Assembly (NCBI RefSeq): GCF_018739865.1
Contig: NZ_JADOER010000011.1
Location: 186,001 to 250,000 of the forward strand
Origin: Leptothoe kymatousa TAU-MAC 1615
GTDB lineage: Bacteria; Cyanobacteriota; Cyanobacteriia; Phormidesmidales; Phormidesmidaceae
Length of the DNA stretch: 64,000 nt
Direction: 5' to 3'
The notes beneath the pieces were generated by a model that saw only the letters and a program-made list of their open reading frames with translations, had not been told where the DNA came from and did not search any database. The position numbers and the translations under genes were made by a program. Position 1 is the stretch's first letter, and every line of letters begins with the position of its first letter. This document shows, piece by piece, positions 27,788 to 41,000 of this stretch.

Positions 27788-28258
27788 CTAAGTCGTTGAC
27801 AATGCCTTGAACATGTAAGCGATGAGCGCAGCTTTATAGGTCAGAAAACCTAAAAATACTGGAACAATTTGCAGCTGATCTAATTGAGATGCGACTACAA
27901 TAACTCCAATAAAAAGAGCAAGTTGATTCTTGCTCACTTTAGAGGCACTCCTACCGAGCTTCTCAACGCTTCTAGCCAGCAATTTTAAGTAAACCACACC
28001 CGAACATGCCCCAATTAAATAATTGAGAGCCGTAGTCAGGGAGTAAGCCATCCAAACCGAAACAAACCCTACCACCATCAATGAAATGCTCAACAAAAGC
28101 AATTCATTTTGAAGCTGGTAGTACTCTTGCATCGAAGAGTCAGGTTCTAGAGGTAACCCTCCAAGAACAGCCGCTTCGGAATTAGTTTCCGTTGCGTCGT
28201 TATTTTCATCCATAGATGAGTCTCTAAGAGGTTTGTCTGGCAAGTTCACAGAAATCAC
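27788..28258 (-). CDS. ATP synthase subunit I (AtpI/Atp1-like)
   Basis: A 156-residue membrane protein with an acidic N-terminus and about four helices from ~55. It is the first gene of the operon, in the position held by the poorly conserved assembly factor atp1 in cyanobacteria. Its homologues aid c-ring assembly or Mg2+ uptake. Identity rests on position and topology as much as on sequence. Confidence 0.85.
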   Translation of the reverse strand: MISVNLPDKPLRDSSMDENNDATETNSEAAVLGGLPLEPDSSMQEYYQLQNELLLLSISLMVVGFVSVWMAYSLTTALNYLIGACSGVVYLKLLARSVEKLGRSASKVSKNQLALFIGVIVVASQLDQLQIVPVFLGFLTYKAALIAYMFKALSTT

Positions 28259-28477
28259 TCAAACTAGCCTAGGCAAACTTGCAAGAATAGGCGAAGCCCC
28301 GTCTGCAAGCCGAGATCGATCATATCATTTAAAGCTAACAATACTTAATACGAATCCCTTGGGCTTACTCGAACCAAGACCTTTCTACCACCAATAAACA
28401 AGAAACGTTGAAGATTTGCTAACGGCGGGTCGAGGCTCTGGTTCAGCGATTACAGACGTTTTTCAGGCCAAGAGCGC

Positions 28478-29680
28478 CTAGGGCGTCGCTGGCGTTAGCA
28501 GGAGCAGCTGCTGGGTCTGCAATGCGCGAATGGCGCTCAGCTCTAATGGACAGGCCTCAATCAGGTCGGCAATCGTTTTTTGCCCCGCATTGGTCTCACA
28601 AGCCTGCAAAAATGCATATTCGTTTTCACTGACCTGGACAAGCTGGTAGTCCGGATTGAAAAAAGAACGACTGGGCCATCCAGATAGACAGGGGGTGAGG
28701 GTGGGAGAAGCGGCTAATAGCTGCTGGTCATCGGACCAATCAGTATGGGTCAATGGCGGTCGAGCGAGAAAAAACTCGTAATGCGTAAGCTGAGGATCTA
28801 GGAGTTCTGTTAACCGATACTGGGCACGTTGATCTAATTCCTCAGCCCGTTTCATGACATCTGGGGCCTTAGCAATCAATCGTTTTAAATCCCAATAGGT
28901 AGGATTCGAAAAGCCAACAAATTCTAGGCCCGATGCATCAATCAACTCAAACAAGGTATCGATGGTGTAGTCCACCTCTTGGGGATGGACATACATGTCG
29001 GCAAAACATTCATCCTGATGATTTTCCAACGCCCATCGCTCTTTGTCTCGTTTGACGATGCGGTTATTTTCGGGCAGGGCATCAAATAACTGACGGCCCA
29101 CCGAAACACCGTCCCGATAATCCCCACGGCGATCGCCTTGCAACATGGCAATGGCTTCTTGCATGAGGGAAATTTCCCAGCGACCCAGGGCGGCATACAC
29201 AAATATATGTAGTAGACCACCCGGGGCAACTTTATTGGCTAGTGCTTGAATCCCCCGAATTGGATCTGGCATGTGGTGCAAAACCCCCACACAGTTAATT
29301 AGATCAAACTGACCTTCTAGCTGATCGACATCATAAATACTGAGGTTATGGAAGGTGACTCGATCGGCGCCAGAACGCTGACATCTTTCTTGGGCCACTT
29401 TCAGCGTCCCGGCACTTAAATCAATCCCAGTCACCTGGGCGTGGGGATTGAGATGGACCAGATACTCAGTACCGACCCCAGAGCCACAGCCGGCGTCTAA
29501 TATTTTGACCTGCTCTGTTTGGGGTAGTCTACCCGTGCAAAAGTTATAGGCAGTGGGCCAGTACCAGCGCCAGTTATAGCCCGGCGGCGGCTCATCGATC
29601 AGCGGCTCAGGGGGAAAGGGATAGGTGTCGTAAAGTTTAGCGACCGCTGCACTAACGGCAGCTTCGTTCTCGGAAGACAT
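28478..29680 (-). CDS. Class I SAM-dependent methyltransferase with C-terminal extension
   Basis: A 400-residue protein. Residues ~10-215 hold a Rossmann methyltransferase with motif I ILDAGCGSGVGTE (~60-72), the acidic motif II VTGIDLSA and DLINCVGVLHHMPDP (motif IV). Residues 225-400 are an extra region, with MYVHPQEVDYTIDTLFELID as a recognisable stretch and a region that may form a winged-helix-like tail. The substrate is unknown. It is divergent from apcE, separated by ~500 bp. Confidence 0.85.
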   Translation of the reverse strand: MSSENEAAVSAAVAKLYDTYPFPPEPLIDEPPPGYNWRWYWPTAYNFCTGRLPQTEQVKILDAGCGSGVGTEYLVHLNPHAQVTGIDLSAGTLKVAQERCQRSGADRVTFHNLSIYDVDQLEGQFDLINCVGVLHHMPDPIRGIQALANKVAPGGLLHIFVYAALGRWEISLMQEAIAMLQGDRRGDYRDGVSVGRQLFDALPENNRIVKRDKERWALENHQDECFADMYVHPQEVDYTIDTLFELIDASGLEFVGFSNPTYWDLKRLIAKAPDVMKRAEELDQRAQYRLTELLDPQLTHYEFFLARPPLTHTDWSDDQQLLAASPTLTPCLSGWPSRSFFNPDYQLVQVSENEYAFLQACETNAGQKTIADLIEACPLELSAIRALQTQQLLLLTPATP

Positions 29681-32873
<3,193 letters not shown>

Positions 32874-32885
32874 GTAAAGACCCAC

Positions 32886-32968
32886 CAAGGTGTAAGAACA
32901 ACTAATGTGCTCACACCTTGGAAATAATAGACAGTGCATGGGTTAATAGGTGTTGCCCATGCACTGTC
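32886..32968 (+). other. Tandem hairpins at the 3' end of apcE
   Basis: First an 8-bp stem (CAAGGTGT at 32886-32893 with ACACCTTG at 32913-32920). Second a perfect 13-bp stem, GACAGTGCATGGG (32930-32942) with CCCATGCACTGTC (32956-32968), loop 13 nt. No T-run follows, so this is a factor-independent terminator only by stretch; mRNA stabilisation or processing is as likely. Confidence 0.65.
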
Positions 32969-33030
32969 ATGTTCATCCATATACAGGCGCGTTTAATGAA
33001 GCGCGTGGGTGTTTTGCTTTTGTGGAGTAC

Positions 33031-33098
33031 TCAAAAATGGTAGAAGCAACGAGTCCCATAGATGTGCCCTCGTTGCTTAACGTTTGAGCCATTTTTGA
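33031..33098 (+). other. Two-tier inverted repeat upstream of apcA
   Basis: Outer arms TCAAAAATGG (33031-33040) and CCATTTTTGA (33089-33098), inner arms AAGCAACGAG (33044-33053) and CTCGTTGCTT (33069-33078), all perfect over 10 bp, with a 15-nt apical loop and an asymmetric internal loop (3 and 10 nt). As RNA this is one very stable stem-loop; as DNA it could extrude or be an operator. Confidence 0.7.
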
Positions 33099-33404
33099 TA
33101 AATTCTGAGGATGATGTTACAAAATGTTTCGCATCCCCTTAGAAGGTTAACCGAATGCCGGAAAATACTATCGGAAGGCAGCTGAGCTGACATATAGGAT
33201 TCATAGAATCTGGCTCACCTAATTGGTGTGTTTCAATTTTCGAATTAAGCATGGCATTAGAGAATCAAATGCCGGCTCGATTCAGAGTTAAAGTAAGTAG
33301 GGGCTAACTTGTTAATCTTTTTATTGAAGATTGGTAGGTTTTAGCCCTTTGAAGGTTAAAGCCAGATAATTTGTCTGGTTATATTCTTTCGGAGGAATCC
33401 ATAA

Positions 33405-33890
33405 ATGAGTATTGTCACGAAATCTATCGTGAATGCCGATGCTGAGGCTCGCTACCTGAGCCCTGGCGAATTAGATCGCATCAAGGGATTTGTTACCTCT
33501 GGCGAGCGTCGTCTACGTATCGCTCAGGTGCTAACTGAGTCCCGTGAGCGCATCATTAAGCAAGCTGGTGACCAGCTTTTCCAAAAGCGCCCTGACGTTG
33601 TTTCTCCCGGTGGTAACGCCTACGGTGAAGAAATGACTGCGACTTGCCTACGTGACATGGACTACTACCTACGTCTGATCACCTACGGTATTGTTGCTGG
33701 TGATGTAACTCCCATCGAAGAGATTGGTCTAGTAGGTGCTAAGGAAATGTACAACTCCTTAGGGACTTCCATTCCTGCTGTTGCTGACTCCATTCGCTTC
33801 ATGAAGGGCGTTGCCTCTTCTCTGCTCTCTGGTGATGACGCAGCTGAAGCCGCTTCTTATTTTGATTACGTTGTTGGCGCAATGCTCTAA
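33405..33890 (+). CDS. apcA: Allophycocyanin alpha subunit
   Basis: A 161-residue phycobiliprotein. Cys81 in [14 protein letters not shown] binds phycocyanobilin. Typical marks are [16 protein letters not shown] and [11 protein letters not shown] strong Shine-Dalgarno GGAGGA precedes the ATG. Codon use is biased toward T-ending codons (GCT, GGT, CGT), unlike most neighbours, as expected for a very highly expressed gene. First gene of apcABC. Confidence 0.98.
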   Translation: MSIVTKSIVNADAEARYLSPGELDRIKGFVTSGERRLRIAQVLTESRERIIKQAGDQLFQKRPDVVSPGGNAYGEEMTATCLRDMDYYLRLITYGIVAGDVTPIEEIGLVGAKEMYNSLGTSIPAVADSIRFMKGVASSLLSGDDAAEAASYFDYVVGAML

Positions 33891-33965
33891 CTCTCCAGGA
33901 GTTATTGTCATTTGCCGGTCACATTGTTGAGCCACTTCGTTAATTTTCACTAAGGAATATAGATC

Positions 33966-34451
33966 ATGCAAGACGCGATTACTGCTGTAATTAATTCTTC
34001 AGACGTTCAAGGTAAATATCTTGATCAGTCTTCCATGGATAAGCTAGCTGCTTATTTCCAGACTGGTGAACTTCGTGTTCGTGCGGCGACTGCAATCGGT
34101 GCTAACGCTTCCGAGATTGTTAAGGACGCTGTTGCTAAAGCTCTGCTTTACTCCGATATCACCCGTCCTGGTGGCAACATGTACACCACTCGTCGCTATG
34201 CTGCTTGCATCCGCGACTTGGACTACTACCTACGCTACTCCACCTACGCAATGTTGGCTGGTGACCCTTCCATCCTGGATGAGCGTGTACTAAACGGCCT
34301 AAAGGAAACTTATAACTCCTTGGGTGTACCCGTTGGTGCAACTGTTCAAGCTATCCAAGCTATGAAAGAAGTTACTGCTAGTGTTGTTGGCGCTGACGCT
34401 GGTAAGGAAATGGGCGTTTACTTCGACTACATTTGCTCTGGCCTTAGCTAG
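33966..34451 (+). CDS. apcB: Allophycocyanin beta subunit
   Basis: A 161-residue partner of ApcA. Cys81 ([19 protein letters not shown]) binds phycocyanobilin, and Asn71 in GGNMYTTRR is the residue usually methylated in beta subunits. It lies 75 bp after apcA and shares its strong codon bias. Trimers of alpha-beta build the phycobilisome core cylinders. Confidence 0.98.
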   Translation: MQDAITAVINSSDVQGKYLDQSSMDKLAAYFQTGELRVRAATAIGANASEIVKDAVAKALLYSDITRPGGNMYTTRRYAACIRDLDYYLRYSTYAMLAGDPSILDERVLNGLKETYNSLGVPVGATVQAIQAMKEVTASVVGADAGKEMGVYFDYICSGLS

Positions 34452-34834
34452 GTCGTAAAAATGTGGTTTGATTAGCCAAAGTTGGTTGATCTAAGCCAGA
34501 TTCGGAAGTCTGAAACGAGTGTTGATTGCATAGTCTTTTTTCTAAGAGGTTTTTGTAACGGTCATTGGTTGTCGGACTTCCGATATTTTCGGTCTATTTC
34601 TGGATTGTTAAAGCGTAGAAATCGTTTTTCTAAGATCCTAGAATTTAATTAGACAGACTTTATGTACGGGCAGTTTGAGAATTGACATCTAGTTGAACAG
34701 CGCTAGTGTAGTCACTCAACTGATATTTAGCCAAATTAGGCTGGGGCCAAATCGTTCAATAGGTTAGGTCTTTAGCTATTCGCAATTAATTTGCAAAATA
34801 AGGTTTTTGTTTGAGATTAGGAGACATCTCTACT
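34452..34834. other. apcB-apcC spacer with a long-range hairpin
   Basis: About 380 bp with no gene. TCGGAAGTCTGA (34502-34513) can pair with TCGGACTTCCGA (34572-34583) over 12 positions with one G-U, loop 58 nt that includes a T-rich run. In cyanobacteria apcAB and apcABC transcripts differ in abundance, and this structure is a good candidate for partial termination or processing. Shine-Dalgarno for apcC is TAGGAGA at 34818-34824. Confidence 0.55.
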
Positions 34835-35038
34835 ATGCGTATGTTTCGGGTTACTGCCTGTGTGCCGAGTCAATCTCGCATTCGCACCCAGCGTGAGCTT
34901 CAGAATACTTTTTTTACTAAGCTCGTTCCCTACGACAGCTGGTTTCGTGAACAGCAGCGAATTCAAAAAATGGGTGGAAAAATTGTCAAGGTAGAATTGG
35001 CTACTGGGAAGCCCGGCGCTAATACTGGTCTAGCTTAG
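34835..35038 (+). CDS. apcC: Phycobilisome core linker ApcC (LC7.8)
   Basis: A 67-residue core-capping linker beginning MRMFRVTACVPSQSRIRTQRELQNTFFTKLVPYDSW, a strongly conserved start. An upstream TTG at 34811 in frame is an unlikely start because the family begins MRMF and AGGAG sits just upstream of that ATG. It belongs to the CpcD-like linker superfamily and caps the allophycocyanin cylinders. Downstream is a strong terminator. Confidence 0.97.
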   Translation: MRMFRVTACVPSQSRIRTQRELQNTFFTKLVPYDSWFREQQRIQKMGGKIVKVELATGKPGANTGLA

Positions 35039-35078
35039 AAACAGCTAGTAGAGATAATTTCTCCCATAAAAATTTTAG

Positions 35079-35116
35079 AAAAAACGGTAGCAGTTAAACT
35101 GCTGCCGTTTTTTGTG
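35079..35116 (+). terminator. Rho-independent terminator after apcC
   Basis: AAAAACGGTAGCAG pairs with CTGCTGCCGTTTTTT around a 5-nt loop; the 9-bp core has one T-G pair. The T-run on the plus strand is six long. It ends the apcABC transcript about 40 bp after the apcC stop. Confidence 0.9.
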
Positions 35117-35205
35117 CAAAAAGCGTAAATCTTATGATGGTTACCGGAATAGTTTGAACACCCAGAGTATCTTGTAAAAAAGTCGTTCACTCCGTTAATA
35201 CAGTC

Positions 35206-36618
35206 ATGGCATCCATTGTTTTTAAATCCTGCACCGGGCTATTGGCATGTGCCTTGGGATGGACTGTCATTGGGACTCAGCTGAGTTGGCAACATGGACT
35301 GGTGCCAACTGTCGCGAACGCTCAGCAAATTGATGAAAATACCAACATTCGGGTCTATCAACAGGCAAGTCCTGCCGTTGTTGCCATTGATGCAGGCGAC
35401 AGTACAGGCAGTGGAAGCATCATCACGTCGGAGGGTTTAGTTTTAACCAACGCCCACGTGGTGGGAAATGCTCGAGAAGTCACTATTAGATTGGCGGATG
35501 GTCGTGAGTTTTCAGGCCGTGTCGTGGGGTATGCGGACAACAATTTGGACTTGGCCGCCGTTGAAATTGAAGGGGGGGATACTGTATTTCCCACCATCCG
35601 TTTGGAAAACGCCAGTCCCCAGGTAGGTCAGCAAGCCTTTGCCATTGGGAATCCCTTTGGCCTGCAAGGGACCTTCACCGTGGGCATTGTGAGTCGTATT
35701 GATCCAGAACGAGGATTGATTCAAACGGATGCGGCGATTAATCCAGGCAATTCAGGCGGCCCCTTACTCAATCGATCGGGTGAACTGATTGGGGTCAATA
35801 CGTCTATTTTTAGCACCGGGGAAAATGTGGGGAATATCGGTATTGGCTTTGCGATCGCAACATCCGAAATTCAGCCATTTATCAACGCTATCGAAAACGG
35901 AACAGCCAGTACAGTCGCGTCCCGCCCATCCCAAAACTTCAAAGCACCCTCTCCCATCCGCATTGACGGAGAAACCACCCGCGCCAGCCTCGACAACACC
36001 AGTAATGTGCTACCCGACAACAGCTATTTCAACGTTCATAGCTTTGAAGGCCAAGCCGGGCAACGCATCAGCATTACGATGAGCAGTCGCCAGCTAGATT
36101 CCTACTTGCTCCTATATGGACCCAATCAAGAATACTTAGGCGAAAACGACGACAATTCCAATAGTCGCAATGCGCGTTTAGACATCACCCTGCCCAATAG
36201 TGGGACCTACCTTGTCTTTGCCAATTCCTATGGCGCACGCGAACAAGGACAATACGAACTCACGGTCCGTAGCAGCGGCGGTAGCAGCAACAGAGCCAAT
36301 AACCCTTACTTGATCAATGAGGACGGCACCTTAAGCAATCAAGATAGGCGCCTCACCGATAACAGCCTCTACGATGAATATTTATTTAGTGGCGAGCGTG
36401 GCCAAAATATCACAATCAACCTCAACAGCGAAGAGTTTGATGCATACTTGCTACTGGTTGATAATAAAGGCAACAAGCTGGCAGAAAGTGATGACATTTC
36501 CCAAAGCAATACGAACTCCTCCATCCGAATTGCTTTACCCTATACCGGGGAGTATCGCATCATTGTTAACGCTTACGATCAACAGGGACAGGGACAATAT
36601 CAAATCAGTGTTCGCTAA
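35206..36618 (+). CDS. Secreted trypsin-like serine protease with two PPC domains, no PDZ
   Basis: A 470-residue protein. A signal peptide ends near ANA-Q (~residue 40). The S1C-type (HtrA/Deg-like) protease domain (~45-230) has catalytic His in LTNAHVVG, Asp in NNLDLAAVE and Ser in NPGNSGGPL. Instead of PDZ domains there are two bacterial pre-peptidase C-terminal (PPC) beta domains at ~250-355 and ~370-470 (SYFNVHSFEGQAGQR..., YDEYLFSGERGQN...). It likely acts outside the cytoplasmic membrane. It ends 3 bp from the convergent hli gene. Confidence 0.9.
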   Translation: MASIVFKSCTGLLACALGWTVIGTQLSWQHGLVPTVANAQQIDENTNIRVYQQASPAVVAIDAGDSTGSGSIITSEGLVLTNAHVVGNAREVTIRLADGREFSGRVVGYADNNLDLAAVEIEGGDTVFPTIRLENASPQVGQQAFAIGNPFGLQGTFTVGIVSRIDPERGLIQTDAAINPGNSGGPLLNRSGELIGVNTSIFSTGENVGNIGIGFAIATSEIQPFINAIENGTASTVASRPSQNFKAPSPIRIDGETTRASLDNTSNVLPDNSYFNVHSFEGQAGQRISITMSSRQLDSYLLLYGPNQEYLGENDDNSNSRNARLDITLPNSGTYLVFANSYGAREQGQYELTVRSSGGSSNRANNPYLINEDGTLSNQDRRLTDNSLYDEYLFSGERGQNITINLNSEEFDAYLLLVDNKGNKLAESDDISQSNTNSSIRIALPYTGEYRIIVNAYDQQGQGQYQISVR

Positions 36619-36621
36619 CTC

Positions 36622-36822
36622 CTATGGCAACCCCAGCCATGTAAAAAAATCTTGCCGGGTAAAGATTTCTAGGATCAATAAAGCCAGGAAACCGACCATC
36701 GCAAAACGACCATTAATGCGTTCTGCGTAGACAGTCCATCCAAACCCAGGTTGATTGCCGTCGTCCTCAGCGGCTGCAGACAAATCGGGCTGTGTAGAAT
36801 CAGAACTGGACATATTTACCAT
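36622..36822 (-). CDS. High-light-inducible protein (Hlip/SCP)
   Basis: About 66 residues. The single membrane helix carries the chlorophyll-binding motif ERINGRFAMVGFLALLILE. The N-terminus is an acidic, soluble stretch with GFGWTVYAE before the helix. Starts at 36822 or 36813 are both possible; the TTG at 36825 is unlikely. Hlips bind chlorophyll and carotenoid, and dissipate energy during stress; RpaB commonly represses them in low light. Confidence 0.93.
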   Translation of the reverse strand: MVNMSSSDSTQPDLSAAAEDDGNQPGFGWTVYAERINGRFAMVGFLALLILEIFTRQDFFTWLGLP

Positions 36823-37475
36823 CAAAAATTGCTAGCTACCTAAAAGCCTCACCATTCTACCGAAGGCCATCGCCATTAACTTACCTATAATATCGCTGCT
36901 GCTGCAGACTACCCGGTAGGTCTGCCCATCAAACCTGAGTGATTGCGCCTTTCCAAACAGTCACGGGGCATCACACCTTAATAGGTGAAGCAGACCTATG
37001 GCTAAAAATTCAAACCTTTCTATTGCCAGCTTAATCTTTGATATATAGCGTTGTTTTAAATCTTTAATTCAACCTGGTTTTTAAGATAAAACAATGCAAA
37101 AATCTTCATACAGTCCCAAAAAATAAATACTTTAAAGACTGTCCCCTGAAAGATATAGGACTTCTAAATTCAGTAAAAACAAGAGTATAGCTAACATCCA
37201 AGCATTACTTTTTTGTACATAGGCTAGGTATTTAGACCATGGCAATCAGCTTTTCTAAAATTAGTTTTTTGCACTAAAAATTTGGCATTTAACTTTAATA
37301 ATACGTTGACTTTGCATACTTCTAGATAAACGTGTTTTTTGTCTGTTATAATCATGTCCTATCTAAAAAATCTATCTATCATAGGTTAAAAGTCAAAAGT
37401 TTTTGGTCCATTTTTTTTGGGCGAATCAACTACAATCAATCTTTTTAGCTCTAACTCATTCAATCTTCAAATCCG
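36823..37475. other. AT-rich regulatory region between hli and cyAbrB
   Basis: About 650 bp with no gene. Near the hli start is GCAGACTACC / GGTAGGTCTGC (36904-36925), a stem with one bulge. The rest is strongly AT-rich, typical of a promoter region for the abrB-like gene and hli. No other element could be assigned. Confidence 0.45.
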
Positions 37476-37865
37476 ATGGCTGATAGCAAAACCACGCCAC
37501 TAACAGGGAAAGCTTTACTTCAAAAAATGAAGGAAATCACCCATCTACCTAAGCGCGAAAAAGCTAAGGAGTGTGGGTATTTCAGCATTACTAAAGATAA
37601 ACAGGTTAGGGTAAATTTAACCGATTTTTATGATGCTTTACTAGCGGCACGGGGAATTCCTCTAGGACCAGAAAGCACAAAAGATGGTCGCGGGCGTGAA
37701 CCAACTTATCGCGTTAGCGTCCATAAAAATGGCCAGATTGTTATTGGCTCCACCTATACCCAGGAAATGGGATTGAAGCCGGGCGATGAATTCGAAATCA
37801 AGCTAGGGTACAAGCACATTCATCTTATTCAATTAGATGGGAATAAGGATGAGGACGATGAGTAA
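37476..37865 (+). CDS. cyAbrB-family transcriptional regulator
   Basis: A 129-residue protein. The conserved N-terminal segment PLTGKALLQKMKEITHLPKREKAKECGY is the cyanobacteria-specific cyAbrB signature, and the C-terminal part (~75-120, YRVSVHKNGQIVIGSTYTQEMGLKPGDEFEIKLG) is the AbrB-type DNA-binding swapped hairpin, here near the C-terminus. Such proteins act as abundant repressors linked to nitrogen, carbon and redox control. A terminator follows at 37948. Confidence 0.93.
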   Translation: MADSKTTPLTGKALLQKMKEITHLPKREKAKECGYFSITKDKQVRVNLTDFYDALLAARGIPLGPESTKDGRGREPTYRVSVHKNGQIVIGSTYTQEMGLKPGDEFEIKLGYKHIHLIQLDGNKDEDDE

Positions 37866-37947
37866 AGGGGTTGTTGCTTGACCCATCAGGCTAGGCTAAA
37901 ACTTTTACGAAGGGCCTATAACGCACGCTAAATTTTAGCCATACACG

Positions 37948-37981
37948 AAAAAGCGACTGGGATTTACTCAGTCGCTTTTTT
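37948..37981 (+). terminator. Rho-independent terminator after cyAbrB
   Basis: AAAAAGCGACTG and CAGTCGCTTTTTT form a 12-bp stem including A-T pairs, loop 9 nt. It also has an A-run on the left, so it may stop transcripts from both sides, including read-through of the giant minus-strand gene. Confidence 0.9.
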
Positions 37982-38066
37982 AGTGATTTTGGAATAGCGG
38001 AAATGTCGTGAATGCAGCCCCAACCATGGGCACCTGCAAGACTATAACCAACGTCTTAAACTCAGC

Positions 38067-41000
38067 CTAAACAGCTACTTCAAGATGGGCAATCAAGGGT
38101 TCCTCTAATGTTTGAGCCTTATGCAGCAAAAGGCGATTACAGTAGGCTCGTAATTGTTCTGCTTGGGCTTCATTGGGAATGTAAATCTGCCCACCTGACT
38201 CGGTTACGGTTTTGCTAAACAGCGGCGTTTGGAGTAGTGCACGATAGGTGGGTAAGTCGGTGGTGCGATCGCAAATCAAACCACGATCCGCCGTCGTAGG
38301 CACGAGCCCCGGGGGTAAATGGCCCTCTAACAACGCCAAAATATGCAAATGGCAAGCCTGGGTATTGATGCCGCGCTGTTCCAACAGATGCATAATCGCC
38401 CCCACGGGCAAGGGCTGCTGAGGAAAGACTCGCAACAATTCCATCAGCAAGAAATAGTCACTATACTGCTGACGCGTGATGTTAAACACATGGGGATAGC
38501 GCGCAATATTCACCAAGCCATAGGCAACACGGCTACAGCTTTGGGGGAGTTCCGCCGCGTAGGTATCTTGAATAATCGTGGCATTGGGAAACTTCGACCG
38601 TAACAGCCGGGCAATGGCGGGCAACGAAGCAGACCCACCGGTGCAAACCACCTGTTTAATCGCTTGGGCATCAACCGTATGCTGACTTAGCAGCACATTC
38701 AAATAACGATTAATACGATGAATGTAGGGCAAAAAGACCAGCTGTTCCAAATGGCTGCGCTTAATCAACCATTGCTGCCCCGCCAAGGTAATGCGTGCCT
38801 GGCTCTTTTGTTGCAGCACTAACTTCAAATGCCGGGCAACCGCTAACAAACTTTGCCCCAAATTCGACGTCAACAGTCGATGCTGTAGACGATAGCGCTG
38901 GGCCCAGTCCACATGTCCCACAGCCGGTAGGGTCAGGTCATTCAACCGTAGCTGACTCCAATCCCCATCTTCGCTAGATAGGTGCCCCTGCCAATCCCAA
39001 GACGTGGTGGCAACATCATCAGCCCCCAAGGGTTGACTACGTTCCGCTGGCAGCAACAGCTGGCAGATAATATCTTGATCCAGCGCATCGCCAGCATAGG
39101 CAAAACTGCGGAGGGCAAAATCGCCATAATTTAGACTGGACAGATCCTTCGGCACATGAACTAGCCCCAGTTCCGTCATCGTCGCACCGGCACTGATCAC
39201 CACCGTGCCGTCCTGCCATTGACAGTTATACAAACTGGGCTGACGGGATAAGGAGACCGTTTCGGCAACCGACACCTCATTAGGATCGGGCAACCCAGAC
39301 AGTACCGTGGCAATGGAATCTTCCACAAACACAATCTGCTCGGGCTGAGTGATGATGCCCGCCATCAAAATCGCTTCCCGCAAATTAAAACTGTAGGTAT
39401 CAGGCCAATTGGTCGGATAGCCCACAATCACCCCCTGCAGCTTGGTCCACACCTGGGCCAGGTTATCGCCATCCAACCCGACCGCCTGCCCACGATCCAC
39501 CACGGACTTAAGCAACGCCACCATTGACTGCAACACTTGCAACATCGGCAGCTCCACCGTATCGGACCAGCGGAGCCAAGGATCCGAATTGGGCAAGGTT
39601 TGGCCATGGCCCACCGCCACTTTCAGCAGGGGCTTCAAACGATTAACCCCGATCAAGTCAGCCATCTTTGGCCCAAAGGCATCCATCAAGTCTTCCAGAT
39701 CGCCCAGGGCATCATGGCCCACCGCCACCGTTTCTTGGGCCGCCGTCACCACAGCCATCGCTGGCAAGCGAAAGTGCTTCGCCTCAGACGAATCCATCTG
39801 CCAGTAAAGGGGATACACCTGGCCTGTGCGACGATTCATCAGCACCGCAGATAATCCGGTGGAGCCCACATCTAACCCTAAAAACCAAGCCCCTTCAATA
39901 TCTACTACCGGCAGCGCTGTTTTCACCGGGGGCACCGAAGACGCCAGGGATACATCCGCCGTTGACTCAGGTATTAGATCGACATCAGCAGATGGGACAT
40001 CCGCCAAGGTCTCAACATCCCGGTCAACGAAAGCATCAGGGGCGTCCACCTGGGGCAATCGCATTTCGGTGGACGACGACGTATCTAAGCCTAAAACGGT
40101 TAAGGGATCAGCCGGCTCAGTGGGAGCCATATCAAGGCTATCTTGATCCAACTCTTCTAAATCGGGCAACGTGGATTGCCCAAACAAGTCATCTAAGTCC
40201 CCTAGATCCAGATTGCCTTCGCTGGAGGGTTCTTCACTGGAGACATCTAGATCGTCTAACACCAATAAATCGTCAAAATCTGGTTCCGCATCAGAGGTGG
40301 CCTCAGATGTGGCAGCCAATGGATCTACTCCCAAGGAAAGCTCGGCCAAAGGAGCCACGTCGGTCGCCTCAGCGGTAAGATTGGCCCCATCGGCACCGCT
40401 GTCACCATTGGCTAACGTTTGCCAGAATGCCTGTTGCTCAGCCTGCAAAAACTCAGAAGAATCTAGGTCTTCCCCATCAGCGCCCTCGCCATCCAAGGGA
40501 ACGTCTGGCGTCGAGGCTGAATCTAAATGGGGGGCAGCATTTTCTACGGTGGGCACCTCGGTGGCTAACTCATCCAGGGCCACCACCGGTTCCTCTAAAT
40601 CGGATAGGAGTTGGATATCAGTGTCATCAATTTGTTCAGACAGGGCATTGGACTGCTGACTCAGATCGGCGAGCTCATCCGCAAGAGAATCGGGAATAGC
40701 ATCGTCCAACGAGTCACCGTCATCCCCAAAAGAATCGAAGGTTTGATCGAATTCGGGCAAGTCTACCCTAGCTTCCTGGTCACCATCACTCGACACCGCC
40801 AACGCATCAGCATCAACAGCCAACGCATCGGTTGTAAATGAGCCAAATAGATCGCGATCGCTCTGGTCCTCTACCAGCGGAGTCTCAGGTAAAGCATCCA
40901 CCACCAGGTCTTGAGCTGCAGGGTCTGCATCGACTAGCCCCTGCTCCACTAGCCCCTGCTCGAAGGGGCCCTCATCTGCATCCTCTCCCTCAGATGAGTC

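Larger units (their letters stand above)
32874..33404. other. apcE-apcA spacer with three strong hairpins
   Basis: About 530 bp without a gene. Hairpins occur at 32886-32920, 32930-32968 and 33031-33098. The 3' part should carry the apcA promoter and its 5'-UTR. None of the three hairpins has a canonical U-tail, so they may mark 3'-end processing of apcE mRNA or a structured leader. Confidence 0.6.

Noticed and set aside
39668..40378. 236-codon frame opposite the giant acidic gene
   Set aside because: It is antisense to a gene rich in Asp/Glu/Ser codons, which leaves complementary frames open; the peptide is Pro/Arg/His-rich noise.
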